NCBI GenBank assembly: GCA_029204225.1
Contig: CM055100.1
Coordinates: 17,435,650-17,499,649 of the forward strand
Direction of reading: 5' to 3'
From: Diphasiastrum complanatum
Taxonomy: Eukaryota > Streptophyta > Lycopodiopsida > Lycopodiales > Lycopodiaceae
Length of the DNA: 64,000 nucleotides
The notes below the pieces were generated by a model, which was not told the origin of the DNA, searched no databases, and worked only from the letters and a program-made list of their open reading frames with translations. Position numbers and translations under genes: made by a program. The first letter of the stretch is position 1. Each line of letters opens with the position of its first letter. Below, in pieces: positions 1-13,170 of the stretch.

Positions 1-1475
1 CATATCCAATTGTTTGCAGCTCCGCATGCTATTGTACATCCTCTAGTAATGGACTTGCTGTCATCTTTGCAGCTCGCCCAGCTTGCATCACTATAGTGAT
101 GCAGCTCGAATCCTTTTTCTTCGTTCTCAGCTCTATAGGTTAATCCCATATTCTGGGTACCCTGCAGATACTATAGGATTTGTTTGGCCATTTGCCAATG
201 TGCCATACTAGGATTTGAAGAAAATTGGCTCAATGCGTAAACAGAGAAAGCCAGATCAAGTCTGGTATAGATTGTCAAGTACATCAGACTACCGATTAAG
301 TTTTGGTAGGGTATATTTGCCATCTTTTGTTCTTCCTCTTCCGTTTTTGGGCAATCCTGTTTTGTGAGCTTGGCTCCAGCTATCATTGGTGTGGCTTTCT
401 CTTTGCAATCCATCATGCGGTACTGCTTCAGCACTTTTCTAGCATATTCTGACTGACTTAAGTGCATTTTGCCCTTTGTTCGATCTCTTCTAATCTCCAG
501 CCCTAGGCATTTTGTTGCTTCTCCAAGATCTGTAATTTTGTAGCTTTCAGAAATCTGACTCTTCATGTCTTTGATCAGCATCAAGAAATTTCCTATCATC
601 AGCGAATCATCCACAAAAATGGTCAGTATCACAAAATCATTTCCTACTCTTTTGATGTAGACATTGCAGTCTAGTTGAGTAGGATTAAAGTCTAGAGACT
701 TCAGAAGACCATCAAGCTTTTTGTACCAGGCTCGTGATGCCTGTTTTAGACCGTAGATGCATATCTGCAATCGACAGACATATTGTCTGTTGTCGGGGTC
801 TTCATAGCCTTCAGGTTGCTTCATGAAAATTTTCTCCTCTAGATCTCCATGGAGAAAGGCTGTTTTCACATCAATCTGGTGAATTTTCAGATTGTATTGT
901 GTGGCGTATGCAAGGAGTAGCTTTATGCTTGTCATCTTGACCGTGGGTGAATATGTGTCGAAATAGTCAACACCATATCTCTACGTGTAGCCCTTCGTGA
1001 CAAGCCTTGCTTTGTAGCGGCCAATAGTGCTTTTTGATTTTAGCTTTTTCTTGTACACCCACTTGCAATCGACTACTTTTCTATTTTCTGGCAGTGGCTC
1101 TAATGTCCATGCCTCGATTTGCCTCATCGACTAGATCTCCTCTGACATTGCTTGCTTCCAGAATTCTCCCTCTGGACTCTGGATAACTTCTTCGTATGTT
1201 GCTGTCTCTTTTGTGAAGCTATAGTACTCGAACTACGTGTCTTCGCTCCATTGAAGATTGTCAGAGTAGCAGTCTGGAGGTCTTCTTTGTCTCATTGACC
1301 TTCAAGGTTCGTTTTGTCGCTGCTTGAATATTTCTTGTTCGTGGGATCGATCCTCTACTTCCTGCTGCTTTGGAGTCTGGGGCTCTGCATTCTGATTTGA
1401 TGACTGTCCTCGATCTCCCTCTGGAATAGGCAGCAGTGTGAAGATCTCATGGCCTCTTTCGTCTTTTAGTCCAGG
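1..1475 (-). pseudogene. copia-1 reverse transcriptase and RNase H remnant
   Basis: The open block 171-935 contains QIDVKTAFLHGDLEE, GLKQASRAWYKKLD and FVDDSLM, the copia RT palm with FVDD in place of YVDD, followed by LGLEIRRDR, PYQNLIGSLMYL and a run of the connection domain. From 170 down to 1 the minus strand reads DASWA then DDSKS, the start of copia RNase H, and the window ends there. Between 936 and 1475 the N-terminal RT part is present but broken by stops (for example near 980 and 1235). Confidence 0.88.
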
Positions 1476-2734
1476 TTATTTGGACTCATCAAACTTCACA
1501 TCTCTGTTCGAAACAACCTTCTTCGTGGTTGGATCGTAGAGCCTGTACACATGTGTTTCATTCGAGTAGCCGACCATGATTGTTTGTTCAGATTTGTCAT
1601 CAAGCTTGCTTCTCTTTTCCTTCGGAATGTGCTTGTATGGTGCACATCCAAACACTCGTACGTATGACAGATCAGATTTTCTGCCTGTCCACATTTCGTA
1701 TGGTGTTTTGTTTTCCAGCGCTGTCATTGTAGATCTATTCTGCAGGTGTACAGCTGTAGCTATTGCTCGGCCTAGAATTGACCTAGCAATTGAGCCTGTG
1801 CCATCATGCATCTGGCTCCTTCGACTAGCGTTCTGTTTTTTCTTTCTGTCACACCGTTGTATTATGGTGTGTATGCAGGAGTGAATTGGTGTTCAATCCC
1901 CTGTTCTTTACAGAATCTTGAGAATTTTGTACTTTTGTATTCACCTCCATTGTCAGATCTAAGGATTTGTATATTCTTTGAGGTGTGTCACTCTGCGAAT
2001 GCCACGAACTTCTTGAAAGAATCAAATACTTCGGATTTTTTTGTCAAGTAGTAGATTGTGGTCATCCGGCTGTAATCATCTATGAACGTTAGAAAATATC
2101 TCGAACCTTAGAGCGAATATGTTTTCATTGGTCCACAGACATCAGAGTGGATGAGATCAAGAACTTCTTGGCTCTTCTTCCCTCGTGTGTGAATGGATTC
2201 CGATGTTGCTTGCCTTTCTGACAAGCTTCGCAGAACTCAGCCTCGGGCCTTGAGACTTGTGACAATGTCCTTTCTGTTCATGTCATACAGGCTCTGCATG
2301 TTCAGATGATACATTCTCCTATGCCTGAGCTGATCTTCATTTTTTGAAGCATTCAATATGCTATCAGAGTTGCTGATTATTTTGGCTTGGTAGAGATTTT
2401 CTTCTTTGTATCTGACCGTCAGCAACTTGTTTGTCATCTTCTCGATCATACGACAAGTGTTGCCATCGAACAAAACTCGAATGGCTAGATCTGTCATCTT
2501 GGAGATAGATAGCAGATCCTTTTTGAGTGAGGGCACGTAGGGCATGTAAAGTGCTCCTGGCAACTCTGCGTGGCTTGACAGTGTTTGTAGCTGTAGAGAG
2601 TCGATGCCTTTGACATCGTGTCTGTTTCCATCGCCTAGAATCACTGCTCTGTCATTTTTGAGTTCGCGAAAGTTGATCAAGATCTTCTTGTTGCAGGTTA
2701 TGTGAGATGTTGCTCCTGAATCGATGATTGCATT
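1476..2734 (-). pseudogene. copia-1 protease and integrase remnant
   Basis: Starts just downstream (minus strand) of gag with the protease signature DSGATSHIT near 2725, then the linker ending LYMPYVPSLKKDLLSI typical of copia. The integrase zinc-binding region is altered: the usual LWHRRLGH reads LRHRRMYH at about 2325. A DNGG box lies near 1950. The C-terminal integrase part (1476-1811) is open: ATAVHLQNRS, TPYEMWTGRK, RVFGCAPYKHIP, then VSNRDVKFDE. Stops and frame changes separate these blocks. Confidence 0.85.
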
Positions 2735-3649
2735 TTAGTCATGTTCAGAATAGCTTGTCGAAGCTTCATCGAGTATAGTGAAAGCTTCGTCACCTCTTTC
2801 AACATCCTTTGATGACTCTACAACGTTTGTCTTTTCAGCTTTGTTTTTCCTTTTTGGGTTGAATCTACAGTCGTATGCAAAATGCCCTTTCGTCTTGCAG
2901 TGCATGCAAGGTATTGCTGGATTGAACCAACATTTGTTGGCCATATGGCCTGGTTTGTGACAACGATTGCAGAAAGAAGACTGCTGATTTGAGGACTTCG
3001 TCTTCTTGAATCTTGGCTTGTTGTTGTTCTTCTTCTTTCCTTTCGTGAAGAGAGCCTTCTCTTGATCACTGCTTCCCTCTCCTTCGTCTCTCATCAGTAT
3101 CTCATCAACGACAAGACTGACTACTTTGTCGAATGTCATATTTGGTAGACTCAGTATGAGCATTCTCAGAGGCTGATAGGACATCGATAGAGATTTTATG
3201 AAGTACGTCAGCTGTTGTGGTGCTAGGACCTGGTGCTCCTACACTGATGCAATGAGTTGAGCGAAGATCATTCTGATCTTTTCAATGTGCTGATCCAACT
3301 GGTTGCCATCCCACCATATTGATTGCAGCTGATTGTGAAGATGCATGACTGAAGCTGCAGTCCACACTTGATACTTTAATCTTTTTCACGCTGCATGGCT
3401 GCTTTCGTAGTCTTCAATCTGCATGAGAAGATCTTCATTTATGGACGAAACAATGGTTGCCATTGTGCGTTCCTCCTTTCTGATCCATTCAGCTCTCCTC
3501 GGGTCTCCCTATGGAGGCTGCACCTCTGAGAGCTCGGTCACTGACCAGATCCTTTCGCCCTTTAGAAGTGCTTTGATTTTGAATTTCCAGATTCTATAAT
3601 TTGTGCCATCGAGATTGATTGCTACTCTAGTATGGATTGTTGTAGCCAT
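2735..3649 (-). pseudogene. copia-1 gag remnant
   Basis: Begins at an ATG 53 bases inside the primer site. The N-terminal part reads as a copia Gag (LDGTNYRIWKFKIK, then a UBN2-like helical region). The C-terminal part carries two CCHC zinc knuckles, CNRCHKPGHMANKC and CMHCKTKGHFAYDC, preceded by a lysine/asparagine-rich stretch. Gag would form the virus-like particle and bind element RNA. Stops interrupt the N-terminal half near 3510, 3390 and 3240, so only the knuckle part (2735-3184) stays open. Family assignment is secure; the gene is dead. Confidence 0.85.
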
Positions 3650-3701
3650 ATTGTGTTGTCTGGAAGAATCATTGCTGGCATATCAGTAGTGATAACCTGT
3701 T

Positions 3702-3714
3702 GGCTTTGATACCA
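3702..3714 (-). promoter_or_regulatory. Primer-binding site of copia-1
   Basis: The minus strand reads TGGTATCAAAGCC directly after the LTR. This is the usual plant copia primer site, complementary to the 3' end of initiator methionine tRNA (consensus TGGTATCAGAGC), with one G-to-A difference. It fixes the element's direction. Confidence 0.85.
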
Positions 3715-4210
3715 TGTCGCGGAAGCGAGAGTGATTCGATTTCTTATTCTCTCTCTTCTTATTCGCGAACGATTTTCTTTCTTTGAACTTTCTTTTGTGT
3801 GGAAGCTTTCACAGAATCCCAGACACGTGACTACACATCATAGAACACATTCTATTCTAGCAATCAAGACACACAGCACAAGACAAGGAGATACACGAAA
3901 ATAGAGCGACTGTATTATTTGTTTAGTTTTGGAGTGAGATCGTCAGTGTCTCACTTGTTGGTGGAATGACACTCTGCTCCTTTTTGCTGTGTTTTGCTCA
4001 TTGGCAGATTTTTAATACACAGCTCTAGTATTTTTGCTTTTCTGCTCTACTCGCTACGTTTCTCTCTGTCTCTTATAGAGCTCTGTTTTTTGATACTTAG
4101 TTATGATCCAGTGAGGATTGTTTATACCTCCACTATGTGGAGTCTTATAGGATAGCTAGACGTAGAATCACATGACTAGTTAACTCTAATCAACTAGTTA
4201 GTTAGTCTCC
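3715..4210 (-). repeat. 5' LTR of copia-1
   Basis: Starts with TG (plus-strand view) directly against the primer site, as LTRs do. The plus-strand text has no coding potential. The far end is placed only approximately: no second LTR is available in the window to compare, and no clear target duplication was seen. Confidence 0.6.
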
Positions 4211-4492
4211 ATCGTTGCTATTCGTTTCAGTTGGGCGTGAAGCCCGTTGAGCTACTAGTTGGTAGCACGAAAGATTTTTCTTCGTTTGTCTTCGTTCCTT
4301 TCGTTTCTTTTCATAGTTTTCGTTTATGCGTCCCTTTGCGATTTGCAATCTTGGAGGTGTGTTTACGATCCACGAATGATTCGCGAATTGTTTGTGCTTT
4401 GAGTCGAGGGACGTTGACTGTCGCGAATTGTTCTCATTCGACCTTCGTTTCTTGTTCGTGCTGCGACAAAGTTGTAGGAGTTCACCAATTTT

Positions 4493-4495
<3 letters not shown>
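4211..4495. other. Unassigned flank, no gene seen
   Basis: Short single-copy-looking stretch between copia-1 and a GA tract. It holds several GCGAA/TTCG-rich words but no convincing coding region. Confidence 0.4.
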
Positions 4496-6364
<1,869 letters not shown>

Positions 6365-7650
6365 ACAAAGATCAAATGCTTGAGGAGTGACAATGGTGGA
6401 GAGTACATATCTACCAAGTTTAACAAGGTTTACATTCCTACTACTAAAAAGGTGATTATTGGTAGATATGTCATTTTTTATGAGGGGAATATTCCAAAGG
6501 TGTCTTCAAGTGATGATGATGTGGATGGATCTAACATTCTTGATGTTGATGTGAAGGATCCTACTTTAGATGGTGATCATGAAGGACCTTCATCAAGTCA
6601 AAAGCCAAGGAGAACATCAAGGGAAAGACATATGCCTTCAAGGCTCACATATGATGAGAAAGGTAAGCAAGTTGTTGAAGGTACACACTTTGCTTTCCTA
6701 ACCTCTTTTGATGAACCTACTTGTGTAGATGGAGCAAAGAACAAAGATGAGTGGATCCAAGCAATGGATCTTGAGTATCAAGCTCTTATGAAGAATGAAA
6801 CATGGAGATTGGTGGAGTTACTTCAGGACAAGAAAGCTATTGGATGTAAATGGATCTTCAAGGTGAAGACAAACCAAGATGGATCTATCAATAAGCATAA
6901 GGCAAGGTTGGTGGCAAAAGGATAAACTCAAGAACATGGTATTGACTATGATGAAACCTTTGCACCCATGGCAAAGATGGTAAGCATTCGGGTCATCATC
7001 TCTCTAGCTACTCTTTATGGATGGGATCTATGGCAGTTGGATATTACAAATGCTTTTTTGAATGGTAATCTTGAGGAAGAAGTGTACATGGAGCAACCCG
7101 AGAGCTATATTTCACCTACAAAGCCAAATCATGTGTGTCTTCTACAAAGCCAAATCATGTGTCTCTTCTACAAAAGAGTTTGTATGGCCTTAAGCAAGCA
7201 CCAAGGAGTTGGTATGCTAAGCTTAACACTTTTTTACTCTCTCAAGGATTTGTTATGAGTGAGTACGATCGTTCACTTTATTATTGGTTTTCTAGAAATG
7301 ATGATACCATTTTGCTAATCTATGTGGACAATCTCATCTTGAGTGGTGGAGACAGCCAAGATGTGGATGATATCAAGAGTGCTCTCAAGCAGGAGTTTGA
7401 GGTGCATGATCTTGGTCATTTGCAATACATTTTAGGAATAGAAGTGATTAGATCTTCTCAATCTACTTTCATTTGTTAAGAGAAGTATGCTAATTCTATT
7501 CTAGAAAGATTTCATATGGTAGATGCAAAGTCTTGTGATACACCTATCGAGTCAAATGTAAAGCTAACTATAAGAGGTAATGAAAGGTCCTTAAAGGACA
7601 TTACTCTCTATAGGAAGCTTATATATGAGTTCTCTTGGGTTCACCTGTCC
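6365..7650 (+). pseudogene. Ty1/copia relic (copia-2), integrase/RT
   Basis: Opens with the integrase box SDNGGEYISTKFNKVY, which then jumps straight into the integrase C-terminal text IPTTKKVIIGRYVIFYEG, so the part encoding the last catalytic Glu region is deleted (junction about 6432). The RT follows: [24 protein letters not shown] then a TAA at 6923, QLDITNAFLNGNLEEEV, a small duplicated segment near 7120-7160, GLKQAPRSWY, and YVDN where YVDD is expected. After a stop at 7477 the frame resumes (EKYANSILERFHMVDAK) and ends abruptly near 7650. Similar in text to the older copia at 56.7-57.2 kb. Confidence 0.88.
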
Positions 7651-8350
7651 ATTGGTGCACTATATTTGTGATATCTTGCAATCTTGTGTGTAGAATGCTT
7701 ATTTTATGCTATTTTCGGATCCACACGTGTGAAATAAAGTATCTTATTGTTTTTGTATGGATAACAACTTCATCATACCATATGTTTGATGTTTGATCAG
7801 GTTGTTATTGAGTTTGCATCTCTTTCATTGAGTAGATGTTGATTTTTCTACATTGGCAACATTGGTAGAGTTGATCTATTTCTAACCAAAGATCGAGTTA
7901 TGGAATTGGATCTTAATTGATTTGAATTTCTTCACAATGAGGTGACTTATGCTATGCTCTAGATCCTTAGGTAAATTATTTTTTGACTTCTAGCTTTGAA
8001 AAGGACCAGTTTGCATGCGCTCCAGCCCATCACGAACGCGACTAGACTCTACCACCACGTCCCATTCCAACTCAACTGAGACTAGACCCATGCGAGCAGG
8101 ACAGAGAGGTTGACAAGGCGACGTTGCAGACCATGTGATTGCAACCTAGCCTAATTTCACCACCACCGTGACTTTGATCGAGGCCATTACCCACGTAACT
8201 ATAAACCTAGGTCAATTCTAAACCAAAAGATCCGTCTTTAATATTTAAGACATAACCTTTACCAATGTCAAATATCTCATTTCTTTCTAAGTTTGTTTTG
8301 ATTATGCATTTAGCCATTTTTTATGATTATATCTATTGAACTTGGCAGTG
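7651..8350. other. Unassigned stretch, possible LTR scrap
   Basis: No gene seen. Near 7730 there is a CCACACGTGTGA dyad followed by an AATAAA-like word. The same dyad is a hallmark of the LTRs at 57.2 and 62.5 kb, so part of this may be an LTR scrap (inference). Confidence 0.35.
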
Positions 8351-8535
8351 TCAGCTCCAATCCTTAGATCCCCTAATTGGACAATCAAATTTCACTCGGA
8401 TGCTTCCAAGTATGCCATTGGTAGTCTTCTATCTCAACTGAGAGAATTCAAGAAGGATTACACTGTGTACTTTTCCAGTCGACAATTGATACACACTAAC
8501 TGAGATCAATTGCACCACCACTGAGCTTATGAATA
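8351..8535 (+). pseudogene. Ty3/gypsy RNase H fragment
   Basis: Reading from 8351 gives SAPILRSPNW, then FHSDASKYAIGSLLSQ, then VYFSSRQL. This is the pattern at the RT/RNase H border of Ty3/gypsy elements (Pro-Asp-Trp, Thr-Asp-Ala-Ser, Ile-Gly, Leu-Ser-Gln, Tyr-Ser-Arg). A frame change near 8495 is needed to continue with YTLTEINCTTTEL, matching the usual Ala-Glu-Xaa-Asn-Tyr-Thr-Thr-Thr-Glu box. Nothing recognisable flanks it, so it is an isolated decayed scrap. Too broken to appear as a long open frame. Confidence 0.8.
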
Positions 8536-10074
8536 TTTATGGTGGCTTGAGAAAATCTTAAATAATACATGCCAACTTAATTGTTTGCTTTTTCTATTTG
8601 AGATACTAAGAAATATACTGATTTTATATGATTATTTTATTATCAAGATTAATGTATCTATTTATTTTTGTTATTAATTTTAACTATTTTTAATTTTTTT
8701 TAAAAATTATTCTTAATTTTTATTCAAAAAATTTTAATTTTTAATTTTAGTATATTTTATATTTTATTATTTATATATTTTATATTTCTCAAAATTTGTG
8801 ATTTTTGAGTTTTTCATATTTTTTATTTCTAATTCTTTAATTTTGAGATTTTGAAATTTTAAAATTTAATTATATTATATTTTAATATAGTCTTATTTGG
8901 AGGTGCTTAATGCACCTCCAAATAAGAGGTGTCATCTAGACAATATTGTGATATGTTGAGGCTAACAAAAACCATAGCAAAGAGGTGCTTCGATACACTC
9001 AAGATGTTATTCTCAACATAGCAAAGTGATCTACATTTTATTTTTTTACTATTTTTTAGAGTAATTTGATAAAAATCTACAAGCCTTTGATATTCTAATA
9101 TTCGGTTTAAATGAAATTTGTATCGATTTTTTTTTAAAGTTTATCGTCTTCGAATGAAGTTTGGTGTTCCATGAAAATAATATATAAAGATATATCATTT
9201 TTCTATTATATACACATTTGCATGAAGTATACAAATATGAATATTTTGAATAAGGATTGACAAATCTGGATGACAATTTGTATTTTCTTTGTATCTTAAT
9301 GTCCCTGTACTCGTCGTCATATTTTTACTATCTTCAAATAGTATAAACAAGAGTGGTTTGAGTAGCTACATGGAAAACATTAAGCATACATCTTAACATA
9401 TTTAAACCTCAAGCCAAATGCAGTTCTATGTTGAAATCGCCAATTCCAAGAACACCTAATAAAAGTCCTTCCATGTGATGACAACATGATGGGTTGAATA
9501 TTCGTGAGAGAATATAACATCTATAAAAAATAAAGAGTCTTTTATCATTATATTTAATCAAAGAATATTGTTTATACAAAATTAATTATTTACATATATC
9601 ACAAAATATCAAATCTACTTGATAAGTTGTAAACCACTAGATGTTTGATTGGACATTGAAGTTGAAATACTCAAAGTGTTTGGAGCTTGAGAATGCTACA
9701 TTCATGATTGTAAGACTAAGTCTTCTTTTGTCCATTAATAATCTCAGATTCATCTCATTTGAGAATATTATCAACTTGTTATTTATTTTTCCATTTGTGA
9801 TACTATAAAATCTATTAGCAAGGTTAACAACAAATTAATGTCAACAAATAAATTGTTAGATGTGTAATAGGTTAAAGATTTTTCCTTTAAGCAATGTACT
9901 TCATTAATATGAAATGAAATACCCATGATATCTTGCATGCTTTTTTTCAATGTGCCTCTTTTTATTTTTAGTTGCAACAATCATGAGATAAAAAACTTCT
10001 TGATACTTGTGCAAAAATGCGTCATTTAGCATTTTAAACAATGTGCATATGCTTCTTTAAAGATACTAAAAAAA
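8536..10074. other. AT-rich non-coding stretch
   Basis: Strongly AT-rich (runs of TTTTTAA around 8690-8880). No coding region or RNA gene recognised. Small open frames at 9049-9276 and 9783-9980 look like chance. Confidence 0.5.
8891..8927. repeat. Perfect inverted repeat, 16-bp arms
   Basis: Arms TCTTATTTGGAGGTGC and its exact complement around a 5-base loop TTAAT. It sits at the end of the AT-rich run. It could be a terminator-like hairpin or a MITE remnant. Confidence 0.85.
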
Positions 10075-10314
10075 TTACATGCACATGCCTATGGCAGGCC
10101 TATGTGGCTTGCCACATGGCAAATCTCGAGCCTACATGGTTTGCCAGTGGCTGGCCTATATGACAAGCCACAACGAGGCAACCTCCAGCCACATTCGATC
10201 TATGATTTCTGGGCCCCTCGAAAAAATAAAGAGGCCCGTGATGACGTCGTTGTCTGAAAACGTCCTTCGTGCCAGAATGAAAGCCATTAGGGCACCCACA
10301 CACATGCATGCACG

Positions 10315-10392
<78 letters not shown>

Positions 10393-10730
10393 CACACACA
10401 CACACACACACATGTCCGCCATCGGCGGGGACACTTTACTAGTATATATATATATATTTAAACTTTGTTCCACTTTTGCGCATGGGTATGGGTTCACCCA
10501 TGCATCATTCAAATTATCCTTTACCAACACACATAGTGTTTTTAAAGTGCATGTACATACTTTCATGGTGAAAGGTGTTAAACAAATGAGATTTTCATTA
10601 TCAAAAATTTGAAGGGTGCTCTAAGGATTTTTTCAATTATCAGACAAAAGGTTGAAATAAAAATACATTTCTATGAAAGAAAAATCGGCTGTGAAGGGCT
10701 GGGAAGGCTTCAAAACGCAGGCTTGGTGGG

Positions 10731-10771
<41 letters not shown>

Positions 10772-11400
10772 GCACTCAAGCTTGCATGGCAGACCTATGT
10801 GGTGCATAGCTTAGTTAGCTTGCCACACAAGCCTATGTCAAGCCTATGTGACAGACTGCAACATGTCTGCATGGGAGACATCTAGCCTATGTCATGCCTA
10901 TATGACCTGCCACACAAGCCTATGATAGGCCTACGTGGCTTGCCACATGGCAAGTCCCAAGCCTGCGTGGTTTGTCTCGTGACATGCCTACATGGCTTGC
11001 CACATGGCAACTTGTGAGCCCCAGCTCTCTCTCTCTCTCTCTCTCTCTAGGTCCACTGAAGCCTAGATGGCAGAGCTTGGTTGGCTTCCCACACAAGCCT
11101 ATGGCAAGCCTATGTGGTAGCTTCACAAGCCTATGGTAGTCCTACGTGGCTTACGACATGGGAAGTATCACCCTCCATGGTTTTCTACGTGGCAGGCCTA
11201 CGTGGCTTAACATGTGGTAGCTTGTGAGCCCCACCTCTTTCTCTCTCTATGTCCACTCAAGCCTACGTGGCAGAGCCTGGTTGGCTTGCCACACAAGCCT
11301 ATGGCAAGTCAATGTGGCAACCTACAACATGCTTGCATGGCAGACATGAGGCCTATGCCATGACTATGTGGTCTGCCATGCAAGCCTATGGCTTCTCAGC
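10075..11400. repeat. Composite satellite of CCTATGTGG/TTGCCACA units
   Basis: Diverged copies of short words such as GCCTATGTGGCTTGCCACA recur through the whole stretch. A higher-order unit (CT-rich run, TCCACT(C/G)AAGCCT, GGTTGGCTTGCCACACAAGCC) begins near 10731, 11019 and 11226. Embedded microsatellites: (AC)n 10297-10412, (CT)n 10732-10766 and (CT)n 11025-11048. Open frames through it are repeat artefacts. Confidence 0.8.
10297..10412. repeat. (AC)n microsatellite
   Basis: About 58 AC units with two small interruptions (TG near 10305 and 10391), inside the composite satellite. Confidence 0.97.
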
Positions 11401-11758
11401 TAAATGAATAAAAAGCTCCGAAAGCTTTGTGTTGTTGACCCCTTTGGTGAAATAGTACATGAATTTTTTCTTATCTTTTAACGGAATATCTTGAGGTTTC
11501 CCCGAAATTTTAAAAGAAATCCTCTACATTTAAAAAATTATCAAAGACAATTGAAAATCTGCAAAAAAAAAGACTTTTTAGGAAAATTTAAAACGCTATC
11601 TTAATAAGAATGCTGAAAACTTTAATAAAACAAGCCATTTTTTGTGAAAAAAATTTAAAAAACAAAACTACAAATTCAACATATTTTCTTACTAAAACAT
11701 CTCAAAAAGATTACTTTTCTGAGACAAAGCGTTGTAAAACAAGAAAATACGAGTAGCG
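11401..11758. other. AT-rich spacer
   Basis: A-rich stretch between the satellite and the dyad array. No feature recognised. Confidence 0.45.
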
Positions 11759-12266
11759 ACCTATGCTAAGCATAGGTTGTGGTCGAGTCCTTACTAACAA
11801 CTTATGCCTAGCATAGGACGGAGGCAAGATTCTTCAATTTTAACCTCCTTTCGACCTATGCTGAGCATAGCTTTCATCTTTGGTCCTGTTCCAACCTATG
11901 CTTAGCATAGGTTAGCAAGCAAATTGCGAAGACATCCTATGCTCAGCATAGGTCGTTACTCGCGCGCTCTTGTTTAACCTATGTTGAGCATAGGATGTCT
12001 TCGCTATTTGCTTGCTAAGCTATGCTAAGCATAGGTTGGAAGAGGAATCCTATGCTAAGCATAGAATATGCTAAGCCGGAATCCTATGCTGAGCATAGGA
12101 TATTACTAAGGACCCGAGCACAACCTATGCTCAGCATAGGTTAAAGGAGAGGACTAGTGCATGCACCTATGCTGAGCATAGGTTACCCATGTTGCAAGAA
12201 GATGAATACAAATTAAAATATGAATATTTTCTAATGCAAGAATTTATTACCCATGCTAAGCATAGA
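11759..12266. repeat. Dyad array forming a large inverted repeat
   Basis: About a dozen copies of the odd-centred palindrome CCTATGCTNAGCATAGG. Good copies lie near 11760, 11855, 11894, 11936, 11977, 12019, 12049, 12083, 12123, 12165 and 12250, with a variant near 11801. The centre base varies (A, G, C or T). The text between copies is itself mirrored: about 11760-11953 pairs with 11976-12141 around a ~22-base GC-rich loop (CGCGCGC). So it is a foldback structure built from dyads, probably a MITE-like element or a cluster of protein-binding sites. No coding content. Confidence 0.9.
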
Positions 12267-13170
12267 GCAAAGGTAGAAAATGACAATAATCTTACCGTCA
12301 AGAAATCTGGAAGCGAGAACATATGCGAAATCTTATAGAAAGCCGTGACTTGGTCGTAGTGATTGCTCTGGCAGCATGTGGGCTTCTGAATTCACAAATG
12401 AAGTGAGTTATGTTTGGACTATGGTCCTTAAATAATTTTTTTTCGAGACCCCCGTCTCACGCCAGTCCTCCAGCTTACTTTGGGACCAAGTTGTCGCGAC
12501 TCACCTCACCTCAACGAATGCATGCACGACTTTAGAAAGACCCAACATTACGGGGATCCTTACAGGGTCGAACTGTTTTTCCAGATGCTTTAAATGCCAC
12601 TGCTTGGCTAAAGCATTTCATAGATGTGCACGGAGAAAAATTGCCTAATTCTTTATATTTTCACTTGCCGGATAACTTCATTATTGTGTTCACCTATTGT
12701 TACCAATAGTGCATGCACCGAGGGAACTTCTCACACTTCCCCAGTATTTTGAAACCAACTCGCTTCAAATATATAACATATCCTTTGTGGCGGCCGACTT
12801 GCAACCCTTCGGGTTCCCTCGAGGACCAAATGCTGTCACAAGGACGCTCCAGAAGATTGAGCAGACAGCGTATTTCCCTCAGTGGCCATATGGAAGAATA
12901 AAGACGGGCACCGCATAGAGGCCATCAATGATCCACAACTGGCAACGACATATGCATACTTAACCAAGTGCACACAATGACCACGAACCAAGCTGTAGAG
13001 GGTACCCATGTCCCTATTCCACATGATGGCAGATTCATGACTACATGCCCAAAATCTTTATGATTGGACACAGTTTGCTTCGAACTACCTTCATGAGTGT
13101 CTTATGAACAAGCAGCCAATAACCGTCCTAGGATATCTCATGACAGATATCACACTCCAGCAAGTCCAAA
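12267..13170 (+). other. Broken coding-like stretch, unrecognised
   Basis: Short pieces of protein-like text occur in + frames (for example RVELFFQM near 12575; LYDWTQFASNYLHECLM near 13055), interrupted by stops and frame changes. They probably belong with the ORFs at 13171-14427. I do not recognise a family. Confidence 0.35.

Larger units (their letters stand above)
1..4210 (-). mobile_element. Ty1/copia retrotransposon (copia-1), decayed
   Basis: On the minus strand, in order from 4210 down: LTR, initiator-Met primer site, gag with two zinc knuckles, protease, integrase, reverse transcriptase and the start of RNase H at base 1. This PR-IN-RT-RH order defines Ty1/copia. The second LTR lies outside the window. 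Several in-frame stops and frame changes (for example around 1475, 2735 and 3385) show it cannot make an intact polyprotein. The distal LTR edge near 4210 is a guess; the edge at 3715 is firm. Confidence 0.9.

Noticed and set aside
10079-10612. 177-residue + ORF with a His/Thr run
   Set aside because: Its core is the (AC)n microsatellite and the rest is satellite; no family resemblance.
11759-12266. CRISPR-like array
   Set aside because: Repeats are palindromes with irregular spacing and mirrored spacers, in a eukaryotic genome; no cas genes.
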